This document shows positions 36,774 through 45,559 of a stretch of DNA of 64,000 bases, piece after piece. A program made the translations under genes and the position numbers. This DNA comes from Hormoscilla sp. GM7CHS1pb (GTDB lineage Bacteria > Cyanobacteriota > Cyanobacteriia > Cyanobacteriales > Desertifilaceae), in contig JACONN010000006.1 in assembly GCA_014323675.1 (NCBI GenBank), positions 1,233,751-1,297,750 on the forward strand, given 5' to 3'. Numbering within the stretch: the first letter of the stretch is position 1; each line of letters starts with the position of its first letter. The notes below the pieces were generated by a model. It made no database searches, was not told where the DNA came from, and saw only the letters and a program-made list of their open reading frames with translations.

Positions 36774-37256
36774 ATGCCTGAGAAACTACTATTTGTCTGC
36801 CTGGGCAATATCTGCCGATCGCCCTCAGCAGAGAACATTATGAATCATCTGATAGATAAAGCTAATCTGTCCGAGACAATTATCTGCGACTCGGCAGGCA
36901 CTAGCAGCTATCATATCGGGAGTCCCCCAGACCGGCGGATGGCAGCGGCGGCGCGAGAGCAAGGAATTACACTCAAGGGTAGGGCCCGCCAGTTTAAGCA
37001 GTCAGATTTTCAGGAGTTCGATCTGATTCTGGCGATGGACAGGGAAAACTACCGGAACATTCTCTCTCTGGACCGGGGCGGAAAGTATGCTGACAAGGTG
37101 CGATTGATGTGTGATTTCTGTACCCGGCATACAGAAAAAGAAGTCCCAGACCCCTATTACGGGGGGCCCGAGGGATTTAATGATGTGATCGATTTACTGA
37201 TGGATGCCTGTGAGGGTCTTCTACAGTACGTTCGCGATCGCGCCATATCTACTTGA
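36774..37256 (+). CDS. low-molecular-weight protein tyrosine phosphatase
   Basis: 160 residues from ATG 36774. P-loop FVCLGNICRSPSAENIM (CX5R), and the general acid in VPDPYYGGPEGFNDVIDL. LMW-PTPs remove phosphate from tyrosine, often acting on BY-kinases such as Wzc. It overlaps the convergent response-regulator gene by 8 bp at the 3' end. Its promoter and first codons were duplicated to form the preceding chimera. Confidence 0.93.
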   Translation: MPEKLLFVCLGNICRSPSAENIMNHLIDKANLSETIICDSAGTSSYHIGSPPDRRMAAAAREQGITLKGRARQFKQSDFQEFDLILAMDRENYRNILSLDRGGKYADKVRLMCDFCTRHTEKEVPDPYYGGPEGFNDVIDLLMDACEGLLQYVRDRAIST

Positions 37257-37908
37257 CTAGCTGATGCTGCATGGCGAAATGCACCAGTTCGGCCCGATTG
37301 CTGGTGGCGGTTTTCCGCAGCAGGCTGCTGACGTACTTTTCTATTGTTCGGGGACTTAGGTGCAGGGTGGCGCCAATTTGAGCATTAGAAAGACCAGTGG
37401 TAATCAGGATCAAGACTTCCTGTTCTCGTGAGGTAAGACCGATCTCCAAGCTAGTTGACTGCCTGGTAGGGGTCTCGGGTGGCGGGGTGGGTTTGTCTGT
37501 GGCTTGCAGACGCGATCGCCATTCTGATTCAATCAGCTGCGATCGGTCTAGCAGGTTGCGGACTACTACTGCGAGTTCTTCCAACTCAAATGGCTTAGGT
37601 AAATAGAGGTCGCACCCCAACTGATACCCCCGAATGCGTTCGGTGGTAGAATTCCGCGCGGTCAAGAAGATGACTGGTAATAAGCGCAGGGCTGGTTGTT
37701 GGCGGACTTGTCGGACGAACTCGTAGCCATCCATTAGGGGCATGGCAATATCTGTAATAATCAAGTGAGGTTGGTATTTGGCTACCATCTCTAGGGCTTG
37801 TTTCCCATTCTCGGCGGCGATCGCACCGTAGCCAGACTGTTCCAGGTGGTCGTGGATAGCCATACGAGTCCCTAAGTCATCTTCAGCAATTAAAATTAGC
37901 AAAGGCAT
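37249..37908 (-). CDS. response regulator, NarL/LuxR type
   Basis: 219 residues. The receiver domain has acidic pocket AEDDLGTRMA and phospho-acceptor Asp in LIITDIAMPLMDG, with Lys in LPKPFELEEL. The output domain is a LuxR-type HTH (LTSREQEVLILITTGLSNAQ, LHLSPRTIEKYVSSLLRKT). No histidine kinase is next to it. Ycf29/ycf-type cyanobacterial regulators look similar, but I do not assign a name. Confidence 0.92.
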   Translation of the reverse strand: MPLLILIAEDDLGTRMAIHDHLEQSGYGAIAAENGKQALEMVAKYQPHLIITDIAMPLMDGYEFVRQVRQQPALRLLPVIFLTARNSTTERIRGYQLGCDLYLPKPFELEELAVVVRNLLDRSQLIESEWRSRLQATDKPTPPPETPTRQSTSLEIGLTSREQEVLILITTGLSNAQIGATLHLSPRTIEKYVSSLLRKTATSNRAELVHFAMQHQLVK

Positions 37909-37923
37909 GGTAAGAAAAGACGC

Positions 37924-38907
37924 TCAATCAGATGTATTGCGGTCATTCTGGCGAGACCTCATCCGGTCAATTTCCTGCTGCAATTCTTCGATTTGACTGC
38001 GCAACTTGTCTGCTTCACTGGCGGGTGTTTCTGCTTCCACGTTAACTGCTCCTTCCGCTGGCTCTCGCTGATAATTTCCCTGACGAATTTGGCGATATTC
38101 TTCAGACTGGGACCACGCCTGTAAATGGTGTAAGCGGTCAACTGGGAAGGGATGACTGAGTATGGTCCCTTCCATACCGTTGTAGAGGAGAAACTTATAT
38201 ACCTGATTGAGATTATCCCGATCCAACTCTTGATAATTTTCAGATTGGCGGATAAATTCATTCAAGCTCACTTCGCTAGCGTACTTAGCACTGCCACCAG
38301 CAAGCTGCATCATCGTTTGCATTACTAAGTCTAAGTCATCGGTCACCAATAGGGCCGCCCGATCGGATGATAACTCAGCTTTACGTTGCCATTCATAAAA
38401 GGCATATATTAAGCCTGTGCTGACGAGGGTTCCAATGCCCAATGTCATTTCTCCCAGTATAGAGGCGGCACCCATTGCCCAGATCCCCATTTGAATCAGG
38501 ATGGTATGACCGCACTTAACATGTCCTAACTCGTGGGCCAGCACTACGCGAATTTCTGCTTCACTGAGTAAGTCTATTAAACCGGTATTCACAATTACAG
38601 ATGGCTGCTGTTGTCCGAGTGCATAGGCATTGACCTGGGGATTTTGAGAGACAAACAACCCTGGTTCGGGATATATGTCTAAATCCCGGAGGCATTCGCG
38701 ATATATGTGGTAAAGACTAGCATACTGACGCGGTCCCACTTGAATGCTATTGCCCATGAAAAAGACTAACTGGGGGCGTTCGTAAATAAATTCTACAAAC
38801 TTGCGGGCAATTATATCGAATCCTGGGACGCTGCGTAACGATCGTTCTGCCTCCCGATCGAGGGGATGTCTGAATGCTTCACTGGAAATTCCGGGGTAAC
38901 TAGGCAT
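37924..38907 (-). CDS. M48-family zinc metalloprotease
   Basis: 327 residues. HEXXH zinc site in VVLAHELGHVKCGH, third ligand probably in the AELSSDRAALLV segment. Hydrophobic stretches around IQMGIWAMGAASILGEMTLG indicate weak membrane association. A C-terminal coiled coil (DKLRSQIEELQQEIDRM) is added. Relatives process membrane or stress-damaged proteins. It is downstream of nothing and upstream of the response regulator, 15 bp apart. Confidence 0.9.
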   Translation of the reverse strand: MPSYPGISSEAFRHPLDREAERSLRSVPGFDIIARKFVEFIYERPQLVFFMGNSIQVGPRQYASLYHIYRECLRDLDIYPEPGLFVSQNPQVNAYALGQQQPSVIVNTGLIDLLSEAEIRVVLAHELGHVKCGHTILIQMGIWAMGAASILGEMTLGIGTLVSTGLIYAFYEWQRKAELSSDRAALLVTDDLDLVMQTMMQLAGGSAKYASEVSLNEFIRQSENYQELDRDNLNQVYKFLLYNGMEGTILSHPFPVDRLHHLQAWSQSEEYRQIRQGNYQREPAEGAVNVEAETPASEADKLRSQIEELQQEIDRMRSRQNDRNTSD

Positions 38908-39055
38908 GGGTAATTGTACTTTGTTAGTTGTTAGTTGTTAGTTGTCACGGTCACAGTTCAATGATAGCACGTGCGGTAGATGTGGTAAGCTAAAGTAGAA
39001 AGCGCGACCCACTACCTATTTTACAGCTTTCGGTGCTACAACAGGAGGAGGTCTG

Positions 39056-39885
39056 ATGACTGCAACAGAAAACTTAAGGGGCGATCGGGTTCTAGTAGCG
39101 GGTGCCACGGGGGCGTCGGACAGCTAACAGTGGCAAAGTTACTAGAAAAAGACTATCAGGTTCGCGTTCTGGTAAGAAATGCTCCAAAAGCTCAAAAAAT
39201 GTTCGATAACCATGTGGAAATTGTCGTGGGAGACATCCGCGATCCCACTACTCTTCCTGCTGCGGTGGAGAAGATAACTCACATTATTTGCTGTGCTGGA
39301 ACTACGGCTTTTCCATCCAGCATGTGGGAATTCGATACAATTGAGAAGGGTCGAGAAAATCCGATTGAATGGCTGAAAATTTATCTGAATCCTGAATCGA
39401 CGCGCGATCGGGCTTCTAATAGTCCCGATAAGGTGGATGCAGAGGGTGTTAGCAACCTGTTGGCGGCAGCACCAAAAGCATTAAAGCGGTTTATTTTTGT
39501 CTCCTCCATTGGCATAAGACGGAAAGATAAACCACCTTTTAATATTCTTAATGCTTTCGGGGTGCTGGATGCTAAGCAAAAAGGGGAAGAGGCGATCGCC
39601 CGTTCTGGGTTACCTTATACTATTATCCGCCCAGGACGGCTGATCGACGGACCTTACACTTCCTACGACTTAAACACGCTCCTGAAGGCGACCACAGGAG
39701 GGAAATTGGGTGTGGTGGTACTCACGGGGGATACTCTATTAGGTGAAGCTAGTCGCATTGATGTGGCCTCAGCTTGCGTAGAATCTATTGGCAACTCGGT
39801 AACCGAAGGGAAGGTTTTTGAGATAATAAATAAAGGACCGAGACCAGAGGCGATCGACTGGACAGCACTCTTTTCTATCCTCTGA
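39056..39885 (+). pseudogene. NmrA-like/SDR NAD(P)-binding protein, split by one missing G
   Basis: ATG 39056 with AGGAGGAG upstream opens MTATENLRGDRVLVAGATG, then the frame fails at a G5 run (39109-39113). Adding one G gives GATGGVGQLTVAKLLEKDY, the expected Rossmann GxxGxxG, in frame with the rest (QVRVLVRNAPKAQKM, GDIRDPTTLPAAVEKITHII, KRFIFVSSIGIR, YTIIRPGRLIDGPY). A separate product from 39130 would lack the dinucleotide site. The chloroplast/cyanobacterial relatives act as assembly factors or reductases; the substrate is unknown. Confidence 0.88.
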
Positions 39886-39898
39886 TAACCGGGTCTTC

Positions 39899-40489
39899 CT
39901 AACTCTGGCCAACCCGCGTCCACAGTGCTAACCCGCCGCCTCGACCCCTGGCTGCAATGGCCCGATCGTCCACCAGGAAATAGGTAAAAAATGCCCGATC
40001 TTTGACAGTTTTCTGGTAAAACTGAGCTTCCCGGTCTTTGCCGGAGCGAATATAGCTCTGATAAAGCTTCATTCCCAAGAAATACAGTTGCATGCGCGTA
40101 AAATCGAAGGTTAAGATATTTCGCTGGGGCAAAAACTGCGCTGGACCTGCGATCGCTATCTTAAATAGTCCTACTTCCACGGAGTTTTCCATCTTGCCCC
40201 GATCGCCTGATGGTTCGGGTTCTGATGAATAGGATAGAAGAATCTTAACCAACTTGGGCAGAAACCGTCCCGCCCCCAAGATTACTCCTGCCCGTTGGCG
40301 GGATTTTTTGGTGCCTGTGATAAACCCTAATCGCCAGGTGTCCAACAACTGGGAATAGGTATAATGCGCTTTAGTTTGTTTAGCTGTTTTCTCCGCCTCC
40401 AGCAGTGCCTCAACCACATCTGAGGGTGCGGGCGCTGTTGTTGATGCCGTGGTAAGAAACTGAACGGCTTGGTCTATAATTGAGTTCAT
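39899..40489 (-). CDS. PAP/fibrillin-like conserved protein
   Basis: 196 residues from ATG 40489. Features like the plastid-lipid-associated (fibrillin) fold: LLDTWRLGFITGTKKSRQRA, ENSVEVGLFKIAIAGPAQFL, LTFDFTRMQLYFLG, and a C-terminal YFLVDDRAIAARGRGGGLAL before WTR. In cyanobacteria fibrillins bind thylakoid lipids and quinones. The assignment is moderate. Convergent with the SDR-like gene. Confidence 0.6.
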   Translation of the reverse strand: MNSIIDQAVQFLTTASTTAPAPSDVVEALLEAEKTAKQTKAHYTYSQLLDTWRLGFITGTKKSRQRAGVILGAGRFLPKLVKILLSYSSEPEPSGDRGKMENSVEVGLFKIAIAGPAQFLPQRNILTFDFTRMQLYFLGMKLYQSYIRSGKDREAQFYQKTVKDRAFFTYFLVDDRAIAARGRGGGLALWTRVGQS

Positions 40490-40525
40490 TGATCTCCTTG
40501 TGTATGTCACACATCCTCTTGATAA

Positions 40526-40773
40526 TTATCTGACAGCAAGATATTCTGGCTCTCTATACTCAGATAATAACTCACTCAGAGCTGACTCACCCAAAATTTA
40601 TCCATTGCTAATAAACTTCTCTACCTCTACAGTTCCGTCGCTTAAGAATTCAATTTCCCAACGTTCCCCGGTACGGCCACAGTCACCATTACCGCTTCAT
40701 CGCGATGATGTGCTAAACTGTAACTAATCTCTTGTCCTTCCAGTTTTTGCAAGAATACAATCAATTGGTTCAA
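40526..40773 (-). pseudogene. broken small conserved hypothetical gene
   Basis: Minus-strand text reads NQLIVFLQKLEGQEISYSLA, HHRDEAVMVTVAVPG, then only after restoring one G in a GGGG run (plus CCCC at 40666-40669) ERWEIEFLSDGTVEVEKFI. The family-like text then meets an in-frame TAA, and resumes as ILGESALSELLSEYREPEYL. This is a known kind of ~85-residue cyanobacterial hypothetical protein carrying both a frameshift and a stop. Confidence 0.65.
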
Positions 40774-41084
40774 TATATTTTTTTAATTGATAATTTATGA
40801 CCCGAGTACGATTTTTTTCCCGGACTCATCCCATTTACTGCGGTTCCCGGAGACGCTCCCTCTTTCACTACCTATTGAGTATACTACAGATCGGTTCCCC
40901 GGCACCATTGGACTCGAAGGGGACGACAGTTTTGTCTTCACCCGCACCAGATCGCCACTCCCCAGTTTTAAATTTTATTATAAATATACTGTTTCTTATC
41001 CAATGGGATTAACAACATCAAAATTTATTGAATTTTACTGAATTTCTTGCCATTCCCGGGCATCTGCGAATTGGGACAAATGCA
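40774..41084. other. intergenic with a fragment repeated at 45437
   Basis: The stretch CCTATTGAGTATACTACAGA plus GGCACCATTGGACTCGAAGG (40872-40921) recurs at ~45440-45485, near the second GUN4 gene. No gene recognised. Confidence 0.6.
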
Positions 41085-41327
41085 CTAAGCTCCCTGCTCC
41101 CTGCTCCCTGCTCCCTGCTCCCTGCTCTCTGCTCCCTGCTCTCTGCTCCCTGCCCGCCGCAACTCACGTCGTACCTCATAATCTGCTATTTCAGGCAAAA
41201 CTACTTGATAGCCTTTCTCGGGCAAAGAGTCCAGCCAAAGTTTGCACTCTTGACAGACAGCAGAAGTAGTTTTGGGATTTGTCACCATTCCCAAAGGTCC
41301 ACTGTCTAACATAACTATTCTACTCAT
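41085..41327 (-). pseudogene. PIN-domain (VapC-like) toxin, C-terminus replaced by heptamer microsatellite
   Basis: MSRIVMLDSGPLGMVTNPKT with PIN Asp, then CQECKLWLDSLPEKGYQVVL and PEIADYEVRRELRRA are the first ~58 residues of a cyanobacterial PIN toxin (usually ~150). After that the frame runs into the CTCCCTG/CTCTCTG array (41090-41154) and encodes GSREQGA repeats. The rest of the domain with two further acidic residues is missing. An antitoxin-like gene lies just upstream (41367-41747). Confidence 0.8.
41090..41154. repeat. heptamer microsatellite (CTCCCTG/CTCTCTG)
   Basis: Nine or so units of GCTCCCT with occasional GCTCTCT. Seven-base repeats change the reading frame with each unit, and typically occur in Oscillatoriales genomes. 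Confidence 0.92.
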
Positions 41328-41366
41328 GGAAACACTATTCGATTATACTGTACATAACTATTCTAC

Positions 41367-41747
41367 TCATGGAAACGCTATTCGATTATCAAGACGGTCA
41401 ACATCGAGTGCTTGACGCAGATATTCCCAGGTTTCTGTCTGTTCTTCTTCATCTCCCTCTTCTATCCATTGCCTAGTTAATTCTCTCAGTGCTTGGTGCT
41501 GCTTCGCTAGCAGTGCGGATGTTTCCCCGATCGCCTCTGCTTCTGGTTCCCAGGTTTCCCCAGATTTCATCGTTACGCTCTCGCGAAACAATCTCACCAT
41601 CTGTAGTAAATTTGACCAGTGTTCTTTAGGTGTTGCTTGAATTTCTTGCAGTAACTCTTTCATCCCTATTTGAGTCGCATTACTTTCTACTTCACTGCTC
41701 AAATGCATTACATTTTGCTCAGGCATAATCACCTCTTCATTTTTCAT
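41367..41747 (-). CDS. antitoxin-like protein with shared N-terminal module
   Basis: 126 residues. Residues 1-~80 (MSSEVESNATQIGMKELL-type; QEIQATPKEHWSNLLQMVRL, FRESVTMKSGE) are nearly identical to the start of the GUN4 genes at 44434 and 45560. The C-terminal ~35 residues (RQWIEEGDEEEQTETWEYLR, then QALDVDRLDNRIAFP) are the tail of antitoxins found beside cyanobacterial PIN toxins. The broken toxin is directly downstream. ATG 41726 is an alternative start. Confidence 0.75.
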   Translation of the reverse strand: MKNEEVIMPEQNVMHLSSEVESNATQIGMKELLQEIQATPKEHWSNLLQMVRLFRESVTMKSGETWEPEAEAIGETSALLAKQHQALRELTRQWIEEGDEEEQTETWEYLRQALDVDRLDNRIAFP

Positions 41748-41781
41748 CTCTAGTTTCCATTATAGCGTAGATTTTTTTTGT

Positions 41782-42048
41782 CGCAAAATCAAAAACGCCT
41801 CCATCGTTCCAGGACTTTTCTTTCATGGAATTGCCACAATTATCGTTATGTTGCTTTGGCTCGTGGGATGGCTCGCGCCAATGTCGGCCTTGGCATTTGG
41901 GGTTGCTCTACTGAAATTTGCGCTGATTCTCTGGCAAAAAGACTGGTACTGTACGACTAAAATTCAGCAGGTGGCTTTGCTAGAAACCAATTCGAGTCTC
42001 GTGTTTTTAGCGATGGTGGCTATTGCCCTTCTCTGGTTCAGGGGCTAA
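41782..42048 (+). pseudogene. YwiC-like membrane protein, C-terminal fragment
   Basis: The last 86 residues of the 47633-48448 gene (KNASIVPGLFFHGIATIIVM ... LETNSSLVFLAMVAIALLWF) without its N-terminal part. It results from the left breakpoint of the 2.5-kb repeat and has no start of its own. Confidence 0.93.
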
Positions 42049-42062
42049 GGATCCATCGGGAC

Positions 42063-42115
42063 AGGGTGTGGTCAAAAGCAGTTGGTACGGGGAGATCCTC
42101 GCAGGGTGCAGGGCG
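42063..42115 (-). repeat. inverted-repeat arm, left of VOC gene
   Basis: GGGTGTGGTCAAAA, CAGTTGGTACGGGG and GGGTGCAGGGCG; the reverse complement matches 43333-43384 with a few changes. The pair encloses the VOC gene and the 21-bp array (1.3 kb). Same family as the repeats at 678, 4186 and 8875. Also present at 48463. Confidence 0.82.
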
Positions 42116-42337
42116 GAGAGAACATCTGTTTCTTTATATCATGATTTGTCTAGTGGCCCGCCGTTCAAACCCCTGCGGGCGGTCCCCAGGTAACGAGGCT
42201 CAAGTATGTTTCAACCGACTACTTACATTGTCGATTCAGCAAGATGATTTGTCTACTGGCCCGCCGGGGGTTCCCTGGCTCAACTTGCTTGAGATACTCC
42301 ACGCATATGCGTGAAAGTCACATGACCAGTATATAAA

Positions 42338-42452
42338 GTCGCGTGACTCTGCCTTAAAGTCACGTGACTCTGCCTTAAAGTCGCGTGACTCTGCCTTAAA
42401 GTCACGTGACTCTGCCTTAAAGTCGCGTGACTCTGCCATAGAGTCACGCGAC
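42338..42452. repeat. 21-bp tandem repeat with GTCACGTGAC palindromes
   Basis: Five units from 42338 (GTC[A/G]CGTGACTCTGCCTTAAA) and a partial sixth. Units alternate GTCGCGTGAC and GTCACGTGAC. In the minus strand they form an open frame of AESRDFK heptads preceded by MAES. Copy in the second repeat at 48738-48852. It sits ~175 bp upstream of the VOC gene. Confidence 0.92.
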
Positions 42453-42627
42453 CTCAATCAATGTGAGTTCAATCAGGGAAATGTTGCTAGTTCATGTTTG
42501 TCTTCCGGGCCACAACTATGCAGCAAGTGACTTTGAATAAAGAACTACTTTCGCGGACACCCACTCCCAAGTTTTCACGACTTCAACCTGTTATCTGTTG
42601 ACTGTATAATCTTACTTTATTTGCAAT

Positions 42628-43125
42628 ATGGCACAAAGTCAACCCCCATCTCCTACTTCCCCAGACGGACTGCACCTGAAGCGCCCCTGCTTGATGGTTG
42701 CCGATCTGGAGCGATCGCTCTTAATTTACCGAGATATTTTAGGTTTTCGGCTTGATTATGTTGGCGATGCTTCCCCCACTTCTTACCTCTATAAAGCATT
42801 CAAATTTCCTCAAGAGGTGCAATTAAAATTTGCGGCCCTCAGTACCGAATACGAACCTCGATCGCTGGCCTTAACGGAATTTAAGGGCATCCAACTTCCC
42901 ACTCCAACTCCTCCCTATCGCGCCGCTACTGTCATGCGAGTCCCCGACATTGCTTCGACTATCCAAAAGATTCGCGATCGGGGACTGGAGGCGATCGAAC
43001 CCAGTTTCTTCACCGCACCGCCTAACCTCAGCTTTACGGAACAAGCATTTTGCGATTACGACGGTCATCTGATTGTCCTTTACGAAGTTAAACAAAGCGA
43101 TAATCTTACTCCCGAGAGAGATTGA
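42628..43125 (+). CDS. VOC (glyoxalase/dioxygenase-like) family protein, copy A
   Basis: 165 residues. It opens LHLKRPCLMVADLERSLLIY and RDILGFRLDYVGD, with a second half QAFCDYDGHLIVLYEV, the paired beta-alpha-beta-beta-beta modules of the vicinal oxygen chelate superfamily. The C-terminal Glu in LYEV and a His/Gln near the start are plausible metal ligands. Substrate unknown. Identical to the gene at 49028-49525. Confidence 0.88.
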   Translation: MAQSQPPSPTSPDGLHLKRPCLMVADLERSLLIYRDILGFRLDYVGDASPTSYLYKAFKFPQEVQLKFAALSTEYEPRSLALTEFKGIQLPTPTPPYRAATVMRVPDIASTIQKIRDRGLEAIEPSFFTAPPNLSFTEQAFCDYDGHLIVLYEVKQSDNLTPERD

Positions 43126-43137
43126 GATGCCTGCTGC

Positions 43138-43320
43138 GAGGGTCCGGAAACCAGGTTTAAACCTGGTTTCCCTCGCTCCCAGGCCATCGCTCCTAGGCTC
43201 TGCCTGGGAGCGATGGCCTGAGGCTCTGCCTCCGGTGGTTGCCCAGAGGAGGCAGAGCCTCTGGGGTGCGTTCCCAGTGTCCCGCTGGGAACGAGGGTAC
43301 ACTGGGAACGAGGGTAAACG
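43138..43320. repeat. REP-like palindrome cluster
   Basis: Three nested hairpins: GAAACCAGGTTTAAACCTGG/TTTC, CATCGCTCCTAGG/CTGGGAGCGATG, and GAGGCTCTGCCTCC/GGAGGCAGAGCCTC, then GTTCCCAG..CTGGGAACGAGG units. They lie between the VOC gene and RAYT and share the GAGGCAGAGCCTC core with other repeats in the window. Repeated at 49538-49720. Confidence 0.85.
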
Positions 43321-43332
43321 AGGGTAATGCTT

Positions 43333-43384
43333 CGCCCTGCACCCCACTCGGTCTCCCCCGTACCAACTGTTTTTGACCACACCC
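43333..43384 (+). repeat. inverted-repeat arm, right of VOC gene
   Basis: GCCCTGCACCCC, CCCCCGTACCAACTG and TTTTTGACCACACCC; reverse complement of the arm at 42063. Also at 49733-49784. Confidence 0.82.
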
Positions 43385-43451
43385 ATACCCTATTTCCTAC
43401 AATCGCGCCAGACCCTGAAACCGGGTTAATTTGCAAATTTTGACATGGACT

Positions 43452-44248
43452 ATGCCACGCAACCCACGCGAACTCAAACCAGAATATTCCTACCACATCA
43501 CTACCCGCTGCAATAATCGCGAGTTTCGCTTAACTCGCACCGAATGCCGGGAACTACTACTTTATGCCATAGAAAAAGCTCGGCAGAAATTTCAGTTCAA
43601 ACTCTACGGTCTCTGCATCATGAGTAATCACGTTCATTATCTCCTGGAACCAGCACGGCCAGAAGATTTACCCAAAATTATGCATTGGCTTAACTGGTAT
43701 ACGGCCATGTGTTTCAATCGCATGCTCAACCGCACTGGCCATTTTTGGGAAAAGCGCTATCACAGTACGGGTTTTCCTAATACCGATCGACGACGCGCAC
43801 TCAATACTCTGCGCTATATTCATGCTAATCCTTTTGCTCTGGCATGCAGTACGGCTTTTTTTACGATTTCAGCAACTATGGCGTCTATGACAGGTTGGGC
43901 GACGATGGCATTACTCAATGGCATCCAGCTTTTCTGTCCTTGGGCAAGACTTTGGATGAATGCGCTGCTAAGTATCGTAGTTTTTGTCAGAAGCATCGCC
44001 CCCAACCTAAACTCGAAAAGAAAAATCATTGGGGAAGTCGGTTATTGGCAGGTCTGAAGGTGAAGGGGAAACCCAAAAAATCTTCTCCCGGGCAAATGTG
44101 CTTGCCTTGGGCCCATTGGGAGTTCAATCCCGACGTGCGTGCTGTGGCCGAAAAGTTCGTTCTGGCCAATTGCTATAACCCTCAATTCGCTTCTATCCAT
44201 CCTGCTGACCGGTCCCAAATCATGTTGCCCTGGTGGGAAAATAACTGA
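43452..44248 (+). pseudogene. REP-associated tyrosine transposase (RAYT), frameshifted, copy A
   Basis: Start MPRNPRELKPEYSYHITTRC; the Y1/HUH signature is MSNHVHYLLEP, and RRALNTLRYIHANPFA leads to the conserved Tyr region. Then one base is missing near 43835: the plus frame should continue GMQYGFFYDFSNYGVYDRLG (found from 43844) with WHPAFLSLGKTLDECAAKY and the C-terminal LANCYNPQFASIHPADRSQI. RAYTs move or maintain REP palindromes as single-stranded-DNA transposases. The same frameshift is present in copy B, so it predates the duplication or is shared through it. Confidence 0.88.
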
Positions 44249-44433
44249 CCGACGGATGCGGGGCGTGAATATTATCTCAAAATTTCCTTTTCTGCTCAAC
44301 CGAATCGCCGGCTCACCTCTCGGATTTACGCCCCGACGGGCGCGGTGCCAGGTATCGGATTCCTAGAATGCCTGAAATGTCGTAAAAATTTTACCTTAAT
44401 CTTTTTTTGATTTTCGGCTGTGGCGCTTATATG

Positions 44434-45345
44434 CTACAGTTTACAAGTCTGTTCGCGAGAGCAGAATTCACAAATCCACCTCCCCCCAAACATATCTTCA
44501 TCAATCTCATCTAGCTCATTTCTATTCCTCACCAATTTCCCCCACCCCCACCTCTCCAACTTCCAGGGCGGATTTATCTCCACACCATACAAACCCATCA
44601 CCCACGGGAGATGACCGGTGGGGGCGGCTAGGCTAAATGTTAAGTTCGAGACCCCCTGCCAGCTATTTCTTACACGCCATCCGACTCGATCGCTCAGACG
44701 GCATTCCGTTTTATAATCCACTTTTCCTCCCTCTTCCAGCCAGATACGCTTCTGCACCGAAAAGCCGAAGCGTCCATCACTGTATTTTACCCATAGTTTG
44801 TCGATCGCGTGCAAATCTTCACAGGGAAAATTTTTTATATCTCCTCTTGATAACCAACCTTTTTCTGTCCGTCCCGCCACTTGCAGCATGACTTGGGCCG
44901 TTTCTATATCCGCCCCTTTCCACTCCCCTGCGGCCAGCAAGTCCCGTAATTTATGGTATCTTGGTGGAACCTGTTCTTCAGGCTGGGCAGTAACTTCAGA
45001 ACGGTCAACATGCAAGGGCGGAATGGTCGGTGGTAGGGATGGTTCGGACCGCGAGGCCGTTATCTCAGATGTCGAGGATGACTTTTCCTCATGCTCAACG
45101 ATCGGTAGTGCTTGGTGCTGCTTCGCGTTCTGTGCGGATGTTTCCCCGATCGCTCCTGCTTCTGGTTCGCCTGTTTCCCCGGATTTCATCGTTACGCTCT
45201 CGCGAAACAATCTCACCATCTGTAGTAAATTTGACCAGTGTTCTTTAGGTGTTGCTTGAATTTCTTGCAGTAACTCTTTCATCCCTATTTGAGTCGCATT
45301 ACTTTCTACTTCACTGCTCAAATGCATTACATTTTGCTTAGACAT
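44434..45345 (-). CDS. GUN4-domain protein with shared N-terminal module (A)
   Basis: 303 residues from ATG 45345 (ATG 45366 adds seven). Residues ~1-80 are the shared module (MHLSSEVESNATQIGMKELL...). Residues ~130-290 are a GUN4 domain: HKLRDLLAAGEWKGADIETA, FPCEDLHAIDKLWVKYSDGR, FGFSVQKRIW. GUN4 proteins bind protoporphyrin/Mg-protoporphyrin and stimulate Mg-chelatase; extra copies with fused N-termini are common in cyanobacteria and may sense porphyrins or control other proteins. The C-terminus (WGWGKLVRNRNELDEIDEDM, RWICEFCSREQ) is unlike the sister copy. Confidence 0.9.
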   Translation of the reverse strand: MSKQNVMHLSSEVESNATQIGMKELLQEIQATPKEHWSNLLQMVRLFRESVTMKSGETGEPEAGAIGETSAQNAKQHQALPIVEHEEKSSSTSEITASRSEPSLPPTIPPLHVDRSEVTAQPEEQVPPRYHKLRDLLAAGEWKGADIETAQVMLQVAGRTEKGWLSRGDIKNFPCEDLHAIDKLWVKYSDGRFGFSVQKRIWLEEGGKVDYKTECRLSDRVGWRVRNSWQGVSNLTFSLAAPTGHLPWVMGLYGVEINPPWKLERWGWGKLVRNRNELDEIDEDMFGGRWICEFCSREQTCKL

Positions 45346-45559
45346 AATCGCCTCTTCATTGTTCATCGGTAGTTTCCATTATAGCGTAGACTTTCTTTTG
45401 GGTCGAGATATCAGACTACGGGCGCACATCCTACCTATTGAGTATACTACAGATCAGTTCCTGGGCACCATTGGACTCGAAGGGAATGCCTAAAATGTCG
45501 TAAAAATTTTCCCTTAATCTTTTTTTCTTATTCTGCTGTGGCGCAAAGGATGCTACAGT

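Larger units (their letters stand above)
41782..44300. repeat. 2.5-kb direct repeat, copy A
   Basis: Identical as far as I can read to 48182-50700, at an exact offset of 6,400 bp with no indels; weaker identity continues to 44353 / 50755. It contains a YwiC C-terminal fragment, a 21-bp tandem array, a VOC gene, REP palindromes and a RAYT gene. At its left edge it enters the YwiC gene mid-sequence, so copy B preserves the original junction there. Confidence 0.95.

Noticed and set aside
42338..42452. Possible CRISPR array at the 21-bp repeats
   Set aside because: Units touch each other without spacers; it is a tandem array.
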